This document shows positions 31,767-38,648 of a DNA stretch of 64,000 nucleotides, one piece after another. Every line of letters starts with the position of its first letter. Within the stretch, counting starts at the first letter, position 1. A program made the position numbers and the translations under genes. The stretch is from the NCBI GenBank assembly GCA_000531095.1, contig HG799464.1:186817-250816 (forward strand), written 5' to 3'. The notes beneath the pieces are model-generated. The model was given only the letters and a program-made list of their open reading frames with translations, was not told the origin of the DNA and made no database searches. This DNA is from Gemmata massiliana (lineage in GTDB: Bacteria > Planctomycetota > Planctomycetia > Gemmatales > Gemmataceae).

Positions 31767-34283
31767 TCAGGTCGCTGACTCTCCGCGCCATTGGGCGAGG
31801 GTTTGGCGAACTTTCTCTGCCTCAGGGCTTTCGATCTCGACAAAGATTTTTAGGGCATGTTCAGCGAGACGAATAGCCTCGTCTCTTTGTCCGAATTGGT
31901 ACCGCGCTAGTGACGTGCTGAATGATGCGTTACCCTCGGCACGTCGGTCTCCAATCTCGCGAGAAATGATGAGAACCTGCTCGTAAAATGTTAGGGCCTT
32001 TTTGTGGTCACCTATGGCTGACCACATGTTTCCTAGATTTCCGAGAGTCGCGCATTCTCCGCGTCGGTCTCCAATCTCGCGTGAAATGGTGAGAGCCTGT
32101 TCGTGGAATATAGTAGCTTTTTTCATGTCTCCCGAAGCGGCCCATGCTATTCCTAGGTTTCCCAATGCATCTCCCTCGCCGTGCCGGTCTCCGATTTCGC
32201 GTGAAATGTTGAGAGCTAGTTCTTGGAACGTAATGGCTTTCTTCGTGTCCCCTAGGGCCGCCCATGCGATCCCCAGGTTGCCCATCGCGTGACTCTCGCC
32301 ATGTCGGTCTCCGATTCTGCGGGAAACGGTAAGAGCCTGTTCACAGAACACGATGGCCTTATTCATGTCTCCTAAAACGGACCATGCGTTTCCCAGATTC
32401 CCCAGTGCGCTATATTCAGTGCGCAAGTCTTCAATTTCGCGCGCAATGAGTAACCGCTGTTCGTAGAAAACAATGGCTTTTTTCGCATCCCCCAAGGCGA
32501 ACCACGCCACACCCAGGTTTCCCAGTGCATTCCCTTCTCCGCGTCGGTCTCCAATGTTGCGGGAAATAGCGAGAACCTGTTCGTGGAAGGTGATAGCTTT
32601 TTTCGCATCTCCCAAGGCGAACCATGCGTTCCCCAAATTTCCCAGGGCACTGCACTCGCCGCTCCAGTCATTGATTTTCTGGCATGCGATGATTGCTTCC
32701 TGAAACCAAGTGATTCGCTCCCGGGCAGAAAGGCGAAGATTAATGATGTAGATGCCGGCACTGGAGTAATCCCGGCAGCATTCCGCTGCAAACCAATCTG
32801 AAGTTCGGTGCCTGACCGCCCAGATTTGCCCGCGGCGAATGTTGAGTTCTTCTTGATCGAAAAATTTAAGCCCGCTTAGGGTACCGTCGTTACCCTTCAA
32901 ATAAAGCTTGTTTGCCTCGGCCAGAATACCGCAGTAGAAGCCCGCGAAGCGCCGCTCGGCTGCGATGATGCGGTTTGCTTCGCTGTGTGACGGATGCCCA
33001 TCGACTTCATTGAACACCTCGCGAGCGATCGGTCGCATCAGGTCGTGGAGTGAATAGCGGTCGGTGTCTGCGTCGAATTGCACGAGACTGCGTTCGAGCA
33101 GGGCGGTGAGTTCATCCACCGCGGTGCTCGCGTCGGGTTCATTCCCGTCCATCAAATCCCAAACTGCTGCTGCTGCGGATGAATCGAAGTCGGCCGGGAA
33201 CACGGACAACATCTGCCACCGCGCCGCCAATTCTGCATTCTCACGGACGAGTTCGCGGGCACTCAGCCCCAACACCGCCTCGACATCGCGATCCGGCGTT
33301 TTGCCCTTCAGACGCTCCAACCGCTTGGATTCATCTTTCAATGCCGCAATGTACTTTGGCAGCGACCAGTTCTCGTGCAGCCGGAGGAAGTCACCGGCTA
33401 CCCGCAGAGCCAGTGGGAGCCATCCACACTGTTCAGCGACGGTTCGCAATTCGGCTTCCGTTCCCTTTGTCCCGACGATACCGCGGAGCAGCGCGAAGGC
33501 TTCGTCTGGTGGCAATACGCCGAGTCGAATCGATTCCACCCCGTCGAGGGCGAGCGCATTGCGACTCGTAACCACGAACGCGACCGGCGGCACCAACAGC
33601 AGGCTTTTGACCTGAGCTTCGTCTTTTGCATCATCCAGCAGTACGAGTGCCTTTTTGCCTGCAAGAACCCGTCGGTAGAGGGGGAGTAACTCCTTTTCGT
33701 CGTCCGGGAGCTTGCCTGTTTCGGGGTGGAAGTCGCGGATGATCTGCGACATCGCCTGAACTGGCGTGAGCGGCTGTTCGGACATCCCGCGAAGCTCGAC
33801 CACGAGTTGGCCGTCTGGGAAGTCGTCTTTCACTTCCCAGCACGCTTCGATGGCGGTCACCGTTTTGCCAATGCCGCCCATCCCGCGCAATGCGGACGAT
33901 ACCCCGACCATTCCGCCCGCGCCGCGAAGTCGAGCCGTAATCCGGGCAAGTTCGTCTTCGCGTCCGGTGAAGTCTGGCAACGACGGTGGAAGTTGAAACA
34001 CCCCACGCGAGAAGCCGGAGGGCTTTGGCGCTTCGTCGGCAGACAAGAGCAACTCTTGGTAGGTTGTGGCGACTTTCTTCGTCCCGTTCAGCACCTCTAC
34101 GATCTCGTGGAGCTTCTTCACGAAGATCGGTTTGTTGCGACGTTCAACCGGTCCAAGTGTTCCGGTGGAAATGCCCGACTTCTCAGCAAAATCTTCGAGT
34201 GAGAATCCGGCAAGTTGTCGCAACTCACGAATTCGCTGACCGTTAGGTGCAACGGTGCGCTTGTCGGGCGTTGGGCGTGCCAT
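31767..34283 (-). CDS. STAND NTPase: XRE-type HTH, NB-ARC and TPR repeats
   Basis: An 838-residue protein counted from ATG 34283 (MARPTPDKRTVAPNGQRIRELRQLAGFSLEDFAEKSG). An earlier ATG at 34364 is possible, and neither has a strong ribosome-binding site. Order: XRE helix-turn-helix (about 13-67), NB-ARC NTPase with Walker A GMGGIGKT (134-141), Walker B KALVLLDDA, sensor FVVTSRN and GLPL-like GWLPLALRV, a winged-helix/ARC2 region with YSLHDLMRPIA, then six 40-residue TPR units (about 542-781) and a diverged seventh. STAND proteins oligomerise on ligand binding. Bacterial relatives act as transcription switches (AfsR/SARP type) or antiphage sensors (Avs type). The HTH suggests DNA binding. It is divergent from a small basic membrane-protein gene. 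Confidence 0.88.
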   Translation of the reverse strand: MARPTPDKRTVAPNGQRIRELRQLAGFSLEDFAEKSGISTGTLGPVERRNKPIFVKKLHEIVEVLNGTKKVATTYQELLLSADEAPKPSGFSRGVFQLPPSLPDFTGREDELARITARLRGAGGMVGVSSALRGMGGIGKTVTAIEACWEVKDDFPDGQLVVELRGMSEQPLTPVQAMSQIIRDFHPETGKLPDDEKELLPLYRRVLAGKKALVLLDDAKDEAQVKSLLLVPPVAFVVTSRNALALDGVESIRLGVLPPDEAFALLRGIVGTKGTEAELRTVAEQCGWLPLALRVAGDFLRLHENWSLPKYIAALKDESKRLERLKGKTPDRDVEAVLGLSARELVRENAELAARWQMLSVFPADFDSSAAAAVWDLMDGNEPDASTAVDELTALLERSLVQFDADTDRYSLHDLMRPIAREVFNEVDGHPSHSEANRIIAAERRFAGFYCGILAEANKLYLKGNDGTLSGLKFFDQEELNIRRGQIWAVRHRTSDWFAAECCRDYSSAGIYIINLRLSARERITWFQEAIIACQKINDWSGECSALGNLGNAWFALGDAKKAITFHEQVLAISRNIGDRRGEGNALGNLGVAWFALGDAKKAIVFYEQRLLIAREIEDLRTEYSALGNLGNAWSVLGDMNKAIVFCEQALTVSRRIGDRHGESHAMGNLGIAWAALGDTKKAITFQELALNISREIGDRHGEGDALGNLGIAWAASGDMKKATIFHEQALTISREIGDRRGECATLGNLGNMWSAIGDHKKALTFYEQVLIISREIGDRRAEGNASFSTSLARYQFGQRDEAIRLAEHALKIFVEIESPEAEKVRQTLAQWRGESAT
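31941..32660 (-). repeat. Six tandem 120-bp repeats encoding TPR units
   Basis: Six in-frame 120-bp units encode the 40-residue pattern GExxALGNLGxAWxALGDxKKAIxFxEQxLxISRxIGDRx. The number of units and their similarity point to recent expansion by recombination, so copy number may vary between strains. Short-read assembly through this stretch could be wrong. Confidence 0.9.
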
Positions 34284-34444
34284 TGGGGAATCCGGTGAGA
34301 TTACCAGGAGACTGCCAGTTCGTTGTGCTTCAGATTGCCAGTCGAGTCGCTTTACCATTCCCACGTCTATCGCGATTGGTTCCAGCTTACTCGACTGGCA
34401 ATCGGGTGAGCACCAAATTCAGACTTGATTCAGGGAGACGTGCA

Positions 34445-34672
34445 ATGGCAAAGAAGCAAAAGAACACGGTGCGAGTCTTCGGTATCACGATTCGCTTTGC
34501 GTCTCGTGCGGCCGGAAAAGATTCGCAGCAGTACGGCGTGCAGGTTTGCGTTACTGGTGGCAAGCGGATCGGGAACGCGGCGCGGAAGTTTGGCCGGATG
34601 CTGCGGTCGCGGCTTCTCGCAAAAGGGGCCGTGCTCGCGCTGGCCGCGGCCCTGATTGGGATCGCTTCCTGA
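34445..34672 (+). CDS. Small, very basic protein with C-terminal membrane helix
   Basis: A 75-residue protein. ATG 34445 follows GGGAGACG. The protein (MAKKQKNTVRVFGITIRFASRAAG...GGKRIGNAARKFGRMLRSRLL) is rich in Lys and Arg and ends in the hydrophobic helix AKGAVLALAAALIGIAS. Its family is not recognised. The gene is divergent from the STAND gene, with a 160-bp shared upstream region (34284-34444). It could be a regulated target or effector of that protein, with the basic amphipathic-plus-membrane design of a membrane-acting peptide. This is inference from position and composition only. Confidence 0.6.
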   Translation: MAKKQKNTVRVFGITIRFASRAAGKDSQQYGVQVCVTGGKRIGNAARKFGRMLRSRLLAKGAVLALAAALIGIAS

Positions 34673-34920
34673 TTGTCGTGTGGTGAATGGCTGGCGAACC
34701 CCGCCCTTGTGAGCGGGGGGTCGCCGGGGGCATTACGCCAGTGCGGGTCGCGCATGCCGCACCGAGGGACTGGGGGCGGCGCTGGTACCGACCGCCATCG
34801 ATCTCGACGGCCACCACGCCCGGCGTGTTCGGGATCTGTGCCTCGAGTTTGCGGCTTGTTTCGCACGCATGACGGTCCCGAAATGAGGCTCGACGTTACA
34901 ATTTGCAGAGCAACACCCGA
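34673..34920. other. Intergenic stretch with REP-like motif and possible transposase trace
   Basis: GGCGAACCCCGCCCTTGTG followed by AGCGGGGGGT (34692-34720) recurs in related form at 38524-38550, suggesting a dispersed repeat. On the minus strand the frame CETSRKLEAQIPNTPGVVAVEIDGGRYQRR (34776-34867) resembles the VVVxxDGGRxQxR motif of ISKra4-type transposases, but it is too short to assign with confidence. Confidence 0.35.
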
Positions 34921-35529
34921 TTAATATCGCGCGATTTCGAGCTTCTTGATGGTCTTCGCGCCCATCGACAGATCGCCGAACAGCGGCTGAGCCCGTAATA
35001 ACTTCGTATAGCATACTTGCGCTCGGATAGATTCGCGGATCGCGGCAAGAATCTCCTCGCCGCGAGTTCGCGTCCACGGATCGGGATCCTGGAGCGCGAG
35101 AGCCAGCGCGGGAATTGCTGTACGGCCGTAGGAGATCAACGCGCGAGTCGCGGCGGCCCGGATTTCGGGCGAACCGAACTTCATCACCAGCAGCAGCGGC
35201 CGGACCGCGTCGAGATCGCGCAGTTCTCCGAGCACGTTTGCGGCGGGCACCGCTACTTTCGGGTCGGCGTATTCGAGTGCTTGGATCAGCGCGGCCGTCG
35301 CATTTGGCCCCTGGCGCCGGAGGGCATCGAGGGCCGCGTTCCGCACTTCGGGCATCATGTCTTTGAGCAGCACAAGCAATTCGTCGCAGGCCCACGGTTC
35401 TGTGATCCCGCCAAGTTGCTCGGCGACCCGGCACCGCACGTCCGGATCGGCCGCACGGACCTGTGCGGCGATCGCGCGTTGAGACACGCGACTGCCGCTA
35501 CCCCGGAGACGCTTGAACCATCCCAACAT
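34921..35529 (-). CDS. HEAT-repeat protein with a chimeric C-terminus
   Basis: A 202-residue frame. ATG 35529 (MLGWFKRLRGSGSRVSQRAIAAQVRAADPD) opens HEAT/PBS-lyase-type repeats: VRCRVAEQLGGI...DELLVLLKDMMPEVRNAALDALRRQG...ATAALIQALEYADPKVAVPAANVLGEL...VRPLLLVMKFGSPEIRAAATRALISYG. Such repeats are protein-binding scaffolds. From about residue 172 the sequence changes abruptly: the DNA at 34994-35016 matches a 454 linker, and the last residues (PLFGDLSMGAKTIKKLEIARY) copy part of the neighbouring retropepsin protein. The true C-terminus is therefore unknown. No signal peptide is visible. Confidence 0.6.
   Translation of the reverse strand: MLGWFKRLRGSGSRVSQRAIAAQVRAADPDVRCRVAEQLGGITEPWACDELLVLLKDMMPEVRNAALDALRRQGPNATAALIQALEYADPKVAVPAANVLGELRDLDAVRPLLLVMKFGSPEIRAAATRALISYGRTAIPALALALQDPDPWTRTRGEEILAAIRESIRAQVCYTKLLRAQPLFGDLSMGAKTIKKLEIARY
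34924..35016. other. Apparent assembly chimera: paired-end linker remnant plus duplicated protease fragment
   Basis: Positions 34994-35016 contain 23 bases matching, from memory, the Roche 454 Titanium paired-end linker, which is built from a loxP half-site (ATAACTTCGTATA then GCATAC). Next to it, 34932-34968 is identical over 37 bases to 36134-36170 in the retropepsin gene, with weaker similarity to about 34988. This looks like an untrimmed linker at a false or gap-closing join. Confidence 0.8.
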
Positions 35530-35603
35530 GGGCGAACCCCTGTTTGGAAGCCGATCGTTACTGCATTGCGCCCGCTCCCTTGTGGCAGAGCGGGCATTCA
35601 GAA

Positions 35604-36461
35604 TCACAACCCGTTGCCCGGCGTAACGGTGAGTTTCTTCTCCTTGCCGTCGCGCTTCACAACGAGCGTTACGGCCTTACCCGGCTTCACGAGTGACGCG
35701 GCCAGAAAGGTGTCGGCGACGGTATCGGTCCAGCGCCCGTCGAGCGTGAGCAGCCGATCGCCTTCCTTCAACCCGCCGACCGCCGCGGGGCTTTTCGCGA
35801 GCACTTTACCGACCACCACGCCGGCCTCTTCGTCGTCCTTGTCGCGGGAGACATCGAACCCCCACACCGCGGCCGGGGCAACCACCTTCGGTTCCGGCTT
35901 CTTGCCGTTGCTCGCGCCCATGAGTTTTTCCATCAGCCCCTGCATCGCGTCACCGGGGACGTACCCGTTGGGGGTCAGCGTCATTTCCTTCTTTTCGTAG
36001 TCGATGGACATCTTGTACCGCGCGAAGAACGGGAACCCGATGATCCCCTCGACCGGACCGACCACGTCCGCGATCGCCGCGACGGTGGGGTGGTCCATCA
36101 CCATCGTGGTCATCCCTTCGAGCTTCAGGTCGCCGATTTCGAGCTTCTTGATGGTCTTCGCGCCCATCGAAGCGCCGAACAGCGGCAACCCGCCCTTATC
36201 TTCTTTCGACAGTATCCCGGACGCCTTCGCGATCTTGTTGTTGACGAGATTGGTCGGCGCGCCGGTGTCGAAGATCAACCGGTACGGCCCCTTGTCGTTG
36301 ATCTTCACCTGAATCGCCATGTGCCGCGACTTCAGCAACTCGAACGGAACGACTACCGGTTTCTCATCCGCCTTGAGTGCTTCTTTTTCCGGCGGTGCAG
36401 CGATTGCGACCGGTGAGATTGCGAGAGCGGCGAACAGGGAAAGTGTGCGTGCGAATTTCAT
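35604..36461 (-). CDS. Retropepsin-like aspartic protease with PDZ domain, exported
   Basis: A 285-residue protein. ATG 36461 starts signal peptide MKFARTLSLFAALAISPVAIAA. The retropepsin-type active site is LIFDTGAPTNLV (DTG), and the flap/second part is VEGIIGFPFFARYKMSIDYEKKEMTL. A C-terminal PDZ domain (VVVGKVLAKSPAAVGGLKEGDRLLTLDGRWTDTVADTF) follows. These single-DTG proteins would act as dimers in the periplasm. The substrate is unknown. The start codon lies 2 bases after the stop of the preceding gene on this strand, a paralogue with the same layout, so the two form an operon. Confidence 0.83.
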   Translation of the reverse strand: MKFARTLSLFAALAISPVAIAAPPEKEALKADEKPVVVPFELLKSRHMAIQVKINDKGPYRLIFDTGAPTNLVNNKIAKASGILSKEDKGGLPLFGASMGAKTIKKLEIGDLKLEGMTTMVMDHPTVAAIADVVGPVEGIIGFPFFARYKMSIDYEKKEMTLTPNGYVPGDAMQGLMEKLMGASNGKKPEPKVVAPAAVWGFDVSRDKDDEEAGVVVGKVLAKSPAAVGGLKEGDRLLTLDGRWTDTVADTFLAASLVKPGKAVTLVVKRDGKEKKLTVTPGNGL

Positions 36462-36463
36462 GA

Positions 36464-37339
36464 TTAAAGCCCCTTTCCGAGTTCGACCACGATCTCTTCT
36501 TCTTTGCCGTCGCGTGTGACGTGGAACCGCCACTTGGTGCCGACCCCGGCCTTCGCGAGCGCCTTCGCTAGGTCTTTGCCGGATTCGACGGTGTCCGTTT
36601 TGACGCTGGTGATACGGTCGCCGACTTTGAGTCCGGCTTTCTCGGCGGGGCTTCCTGCGAGGACCGACTTCACGACGACTTTGCCGTCTTTTTCGTCGAA
36701 CTCGATCCCGGTGAACCCGCGCGGCGCGATGTCGAAGTTCGGCTTGATGCCGAGGAGCGACGTGAGCATTTTCACCATCGGTCCCATCGACTGGATGCCC
36801 TCGCCGCCCTTACCGCCGAGTGGAACGAGCGGGGGCGGATCGAACGCGAGCGGCTCGAACACGAGTTTGTCGCTGGTGAGGTCGTACTGGATGCGGAACC
36901 GCGCGAGCACGTTGTAGCCGATCACGCCGTGCAGTTCGACACCGGCCAACCCCATCCCGTTCATGCCATCAAGCTGAATGAGGTCTTCGACCCGACCGCG
37001 GGCCTTCTCGACCTTCAGTCCGCCTTCCAGCTCGAACGAATCGAAATCGACCCAGCCCTTTTCGCCTTCCTCGGCTTTGGCTTTCTTCGCGACGCCTTTC
37101 GTGATGAACACGGCCGGGGCGCCTGTATCTACGATGAGATTGAACGGCCCTTTGCCGTTGATCTTCGTGCGCACCATCACGTGCTTTGTGTCGGTGAGGC
37201 GGTACGGCACCTCGAACTTCTCCGCCTTCGCGGTCACCTTCGCGTCCGCGGCGGCTTTGGGCTTATCATCCGCACGCGACGCGGCGAGGGGCACCAGCCC
37301 CAAGCACGCCGCGAGCACGAGCGCGTAGCGCAATCTCAT
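36464..37339 (-). CDS. Retropepsin-like aspartic protease with PDZ domain, exported (paralogue)
   Basis: A 291-residue protein. ATG 37339 starts signal peptide MRLRYALVLAACLGLVPLAASRA. The active-site motif is LIVDTGAPAVFI, later ELHGVIGYNVLARFRIQYDLTSDKLVF, and a C-terminal PDZ domain (KVVVKSVLAGSPAEKAGLKVGDRITSVKTDTVESGKDLAKAL). It is diverged in sequence from the downstream paralogue but has the same domain order, showing an old tandem duplication. It is probably periplasmic, a protease or protease-like binding protein. It is the first gene of the two-gene operon. Confidence 0.83.
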   Translation of the reverse strand: MRLRYALVLAACLGLVPLAASRADDKPKAAADAKVTAKAEKFEVPYRLTDTKHVMVRTKINGKGPFNLIVDTGAPAVFITKGVAKKAKAEEGEKGWVDFDSFELEGGLKVEKARGRVEDLIQLDGMNGMGLAGVELHGVIGYNVLARFRIQYDLTSDKLVFEPLAFDPPPLVPLGGKGGEGIQSMGPMVKMLTSLLGIKPNFDIAPRGFTGIEFDEKDGKVVVKSVLAGSPAEKAGLKVGDRITSVKTDTVESGKDLAKALAKAGVGTKWRFHVTRDGKEEEIVVELGKGL

Positions 37340-37933
37340 GTGCGATCTCCGGAGTTGCATCGTGGAAACACCGACCGCGGTCCCATTGGGATCGGGCCGG
37401 CACTGATTGGACATTTCCTCTTCAATAGCAAGGCTGTTCGACCTTTGCCGGTCCGCGTCGGGCGGCGGAGTAACAATTGCTAACACTTTGCCCTCCGAAC
37501 CGATCCGCACGACCATTGCGGTACATTTGCCATGTGCCAAATGCCGATCTATTCAGGACTTATAACGCAAACACGCTCCCAGTCTCTGAGCCAGCCCGCG
37601 ATTGTGGGCTAACAATTGCTACATTTCGACGTATTTCCGGGCAAGCGTGCTAACATCGCGATCAAAACCACCGTCGTTTTGTGTTGCCGAAGCCCTTTTA
37701 TCACATCATTTTCCCTGTCGCCCCATTTGCTCTCTACCTAAATTGTATACTAGTGGTCATTTGAATAAAAATAATGCTTCCCTCTCAACGCCCGATAGCG
37801 CCAAAGGGGAGTTTCGGTCGTGCGCCGCAGTAAACGAACTGTGAAGGATTCTATCAGGGCGGCGATTGCAGTGTGGTACAGGCCGATTTTCTCTGCATCC
37901 AGCACCGAGAAGGCACAGCGAATCAACATCAGA
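37340..37933. other. Long AT-richer intergenic stretch, no convincing gene
   Basis: About 590 bp with lower GC than the surroundings, especially 37680-37790. A 12-bp direct repeat TAACAATTGCTA occurs at 37471-37482 and 37610-37621. An 80-codon frame at 37602-37844 has no recognisable domain and ordinary intergenic composition, so it is not called. The stretch may hold the retropepsin promoter (right side of that operon) and a foreign segment carrying the SUKH gene. Confidence 0.4.
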
Positions 37934-38425
37934 TCAGATTGAGGACTTCAGCAGGCCCAGGAAATCATCAAAAATTGAAGCAACTGACTCGGTCACGGGG
38001 GGCATTCCTGGACGGGATTGGTCGTGATACCAGACAACGACAGTCGGGCGCCCGGCGGCACTGTGATCAAAACACAAAAAATCCCCCGCAAAGAGTTCGG
38101 CGAAAGGCATAAGCGTTGAACCCAGACGATCTGACAAGAGACTCCAAGTGTGCGCTACCCCGTACCTACTTAGCGGAGAAGAGTTGGGAGGAGCAAAATT
38201 AAGAAAACGCTGAATCACATGCTTCGTACCTCTTGATGTTGTGAAGTATCGCTTGAGCGGAACGCCGCCATGAAATGACTGCATGTGGCGTATGTACGAT
38301 TCATCAAAGACGATTTGCGGTTGATCGCTTGCATGCAACCACTTCTCGAATTCGCGCAGTTCGCGAATGTCAAAAACGCCCGCGAAGCTGTCTGGGATAT
38401 ACTCAGGATCGATACCGTTATTCAT
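37934..38425 (-). CDS. SMI1/KNR4 (SUKH) family protein, orphan
   Basis: A 163-residue protein with the SUKH pattern: FEKWLHASDQPQIVFDESYIRHMQSFHGGVPLKRYF near the N-terminus (the F-x-x-HxGGxP signature) and LMPFAELFAGDFLCFDHSAAGRPTVVVWYHDQS in the second half. SUKH proteins are mostly immunity proteins of polymorphic toxin or contact-dependent systems. No toxin gene is next to it. The gene and its upstream DNA are clearly AT-richer than neighbours, suggesting recent transfer. It may be an orphan immunity gene or a stray from a toxin cassette. Confidence 0.8.
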   Translation of the reverse strand: MNNGIDPEYIPDSFAGVFDIRELREFEKWLHASDQPQIVFDESYIRHMQSFHGGVPLKRYFTTSRGTKHVIQRFLNFAPPNSSPLSRYGVAHTWSLLSDRLGSTLMPFAELFAGDFLCFDHSAAGRPTVVVWYHDQSRPGMPPVTESVASIFDDFLGLLKSSI

Positions 38426-38581
38426 GCATTCTCGATTTTGTTATGTTTTTACAAATATTGAAGTGATATTCCTCCCTCGTGACTAATTGCCGAACGAAGG
38501 CCACGTGGAAAGAGGAGAAGTGTGGCGAACCCCGCCTGCAAGGGCGGTGGGTGTCGGTGCGAACGATCGCGTGCATAAAAA

Positions 38582-38613
38582 CGCCCGTGGGTGATCGTGT
38601 TCACCCACGGGCG
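38582..38613 (-). terminator. Terminator of the Redoxin/monooxygenase gene
   Basis: A perfect 12-bp stem (38583-38594 with 38601-38612) and 6-base loop are followed, on the minus strand, by GTTTTTATG. It lies 37 bases after the stop codon at 38649. Confidence 0.85.
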
Positions 38614-38648
38614 CGTGTTGTGTGATCCGCCGTCCTTTCGGGCGGAGG

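Noticed and set aside
31941..32660. CRISPR-like or satellite repeat array
   Set aside because: The 120-bp units stay in frame and encode 40-residue TPR motifs within a larger protein; there are no spacers.
34994..35016. A natural lox-type recombination site
   Set aside because: Only one arm and six spacer bases are present, and the four bases before the arm also match the 454 linker. A library-linker remnant explains the whole match better.
37602..37844. An 80-codon frame in the AT-richer gap
   Set aside because: No domain, no convincing ribosome-binding site, and cysteine/serine-rich composition unlike nearby proteins.
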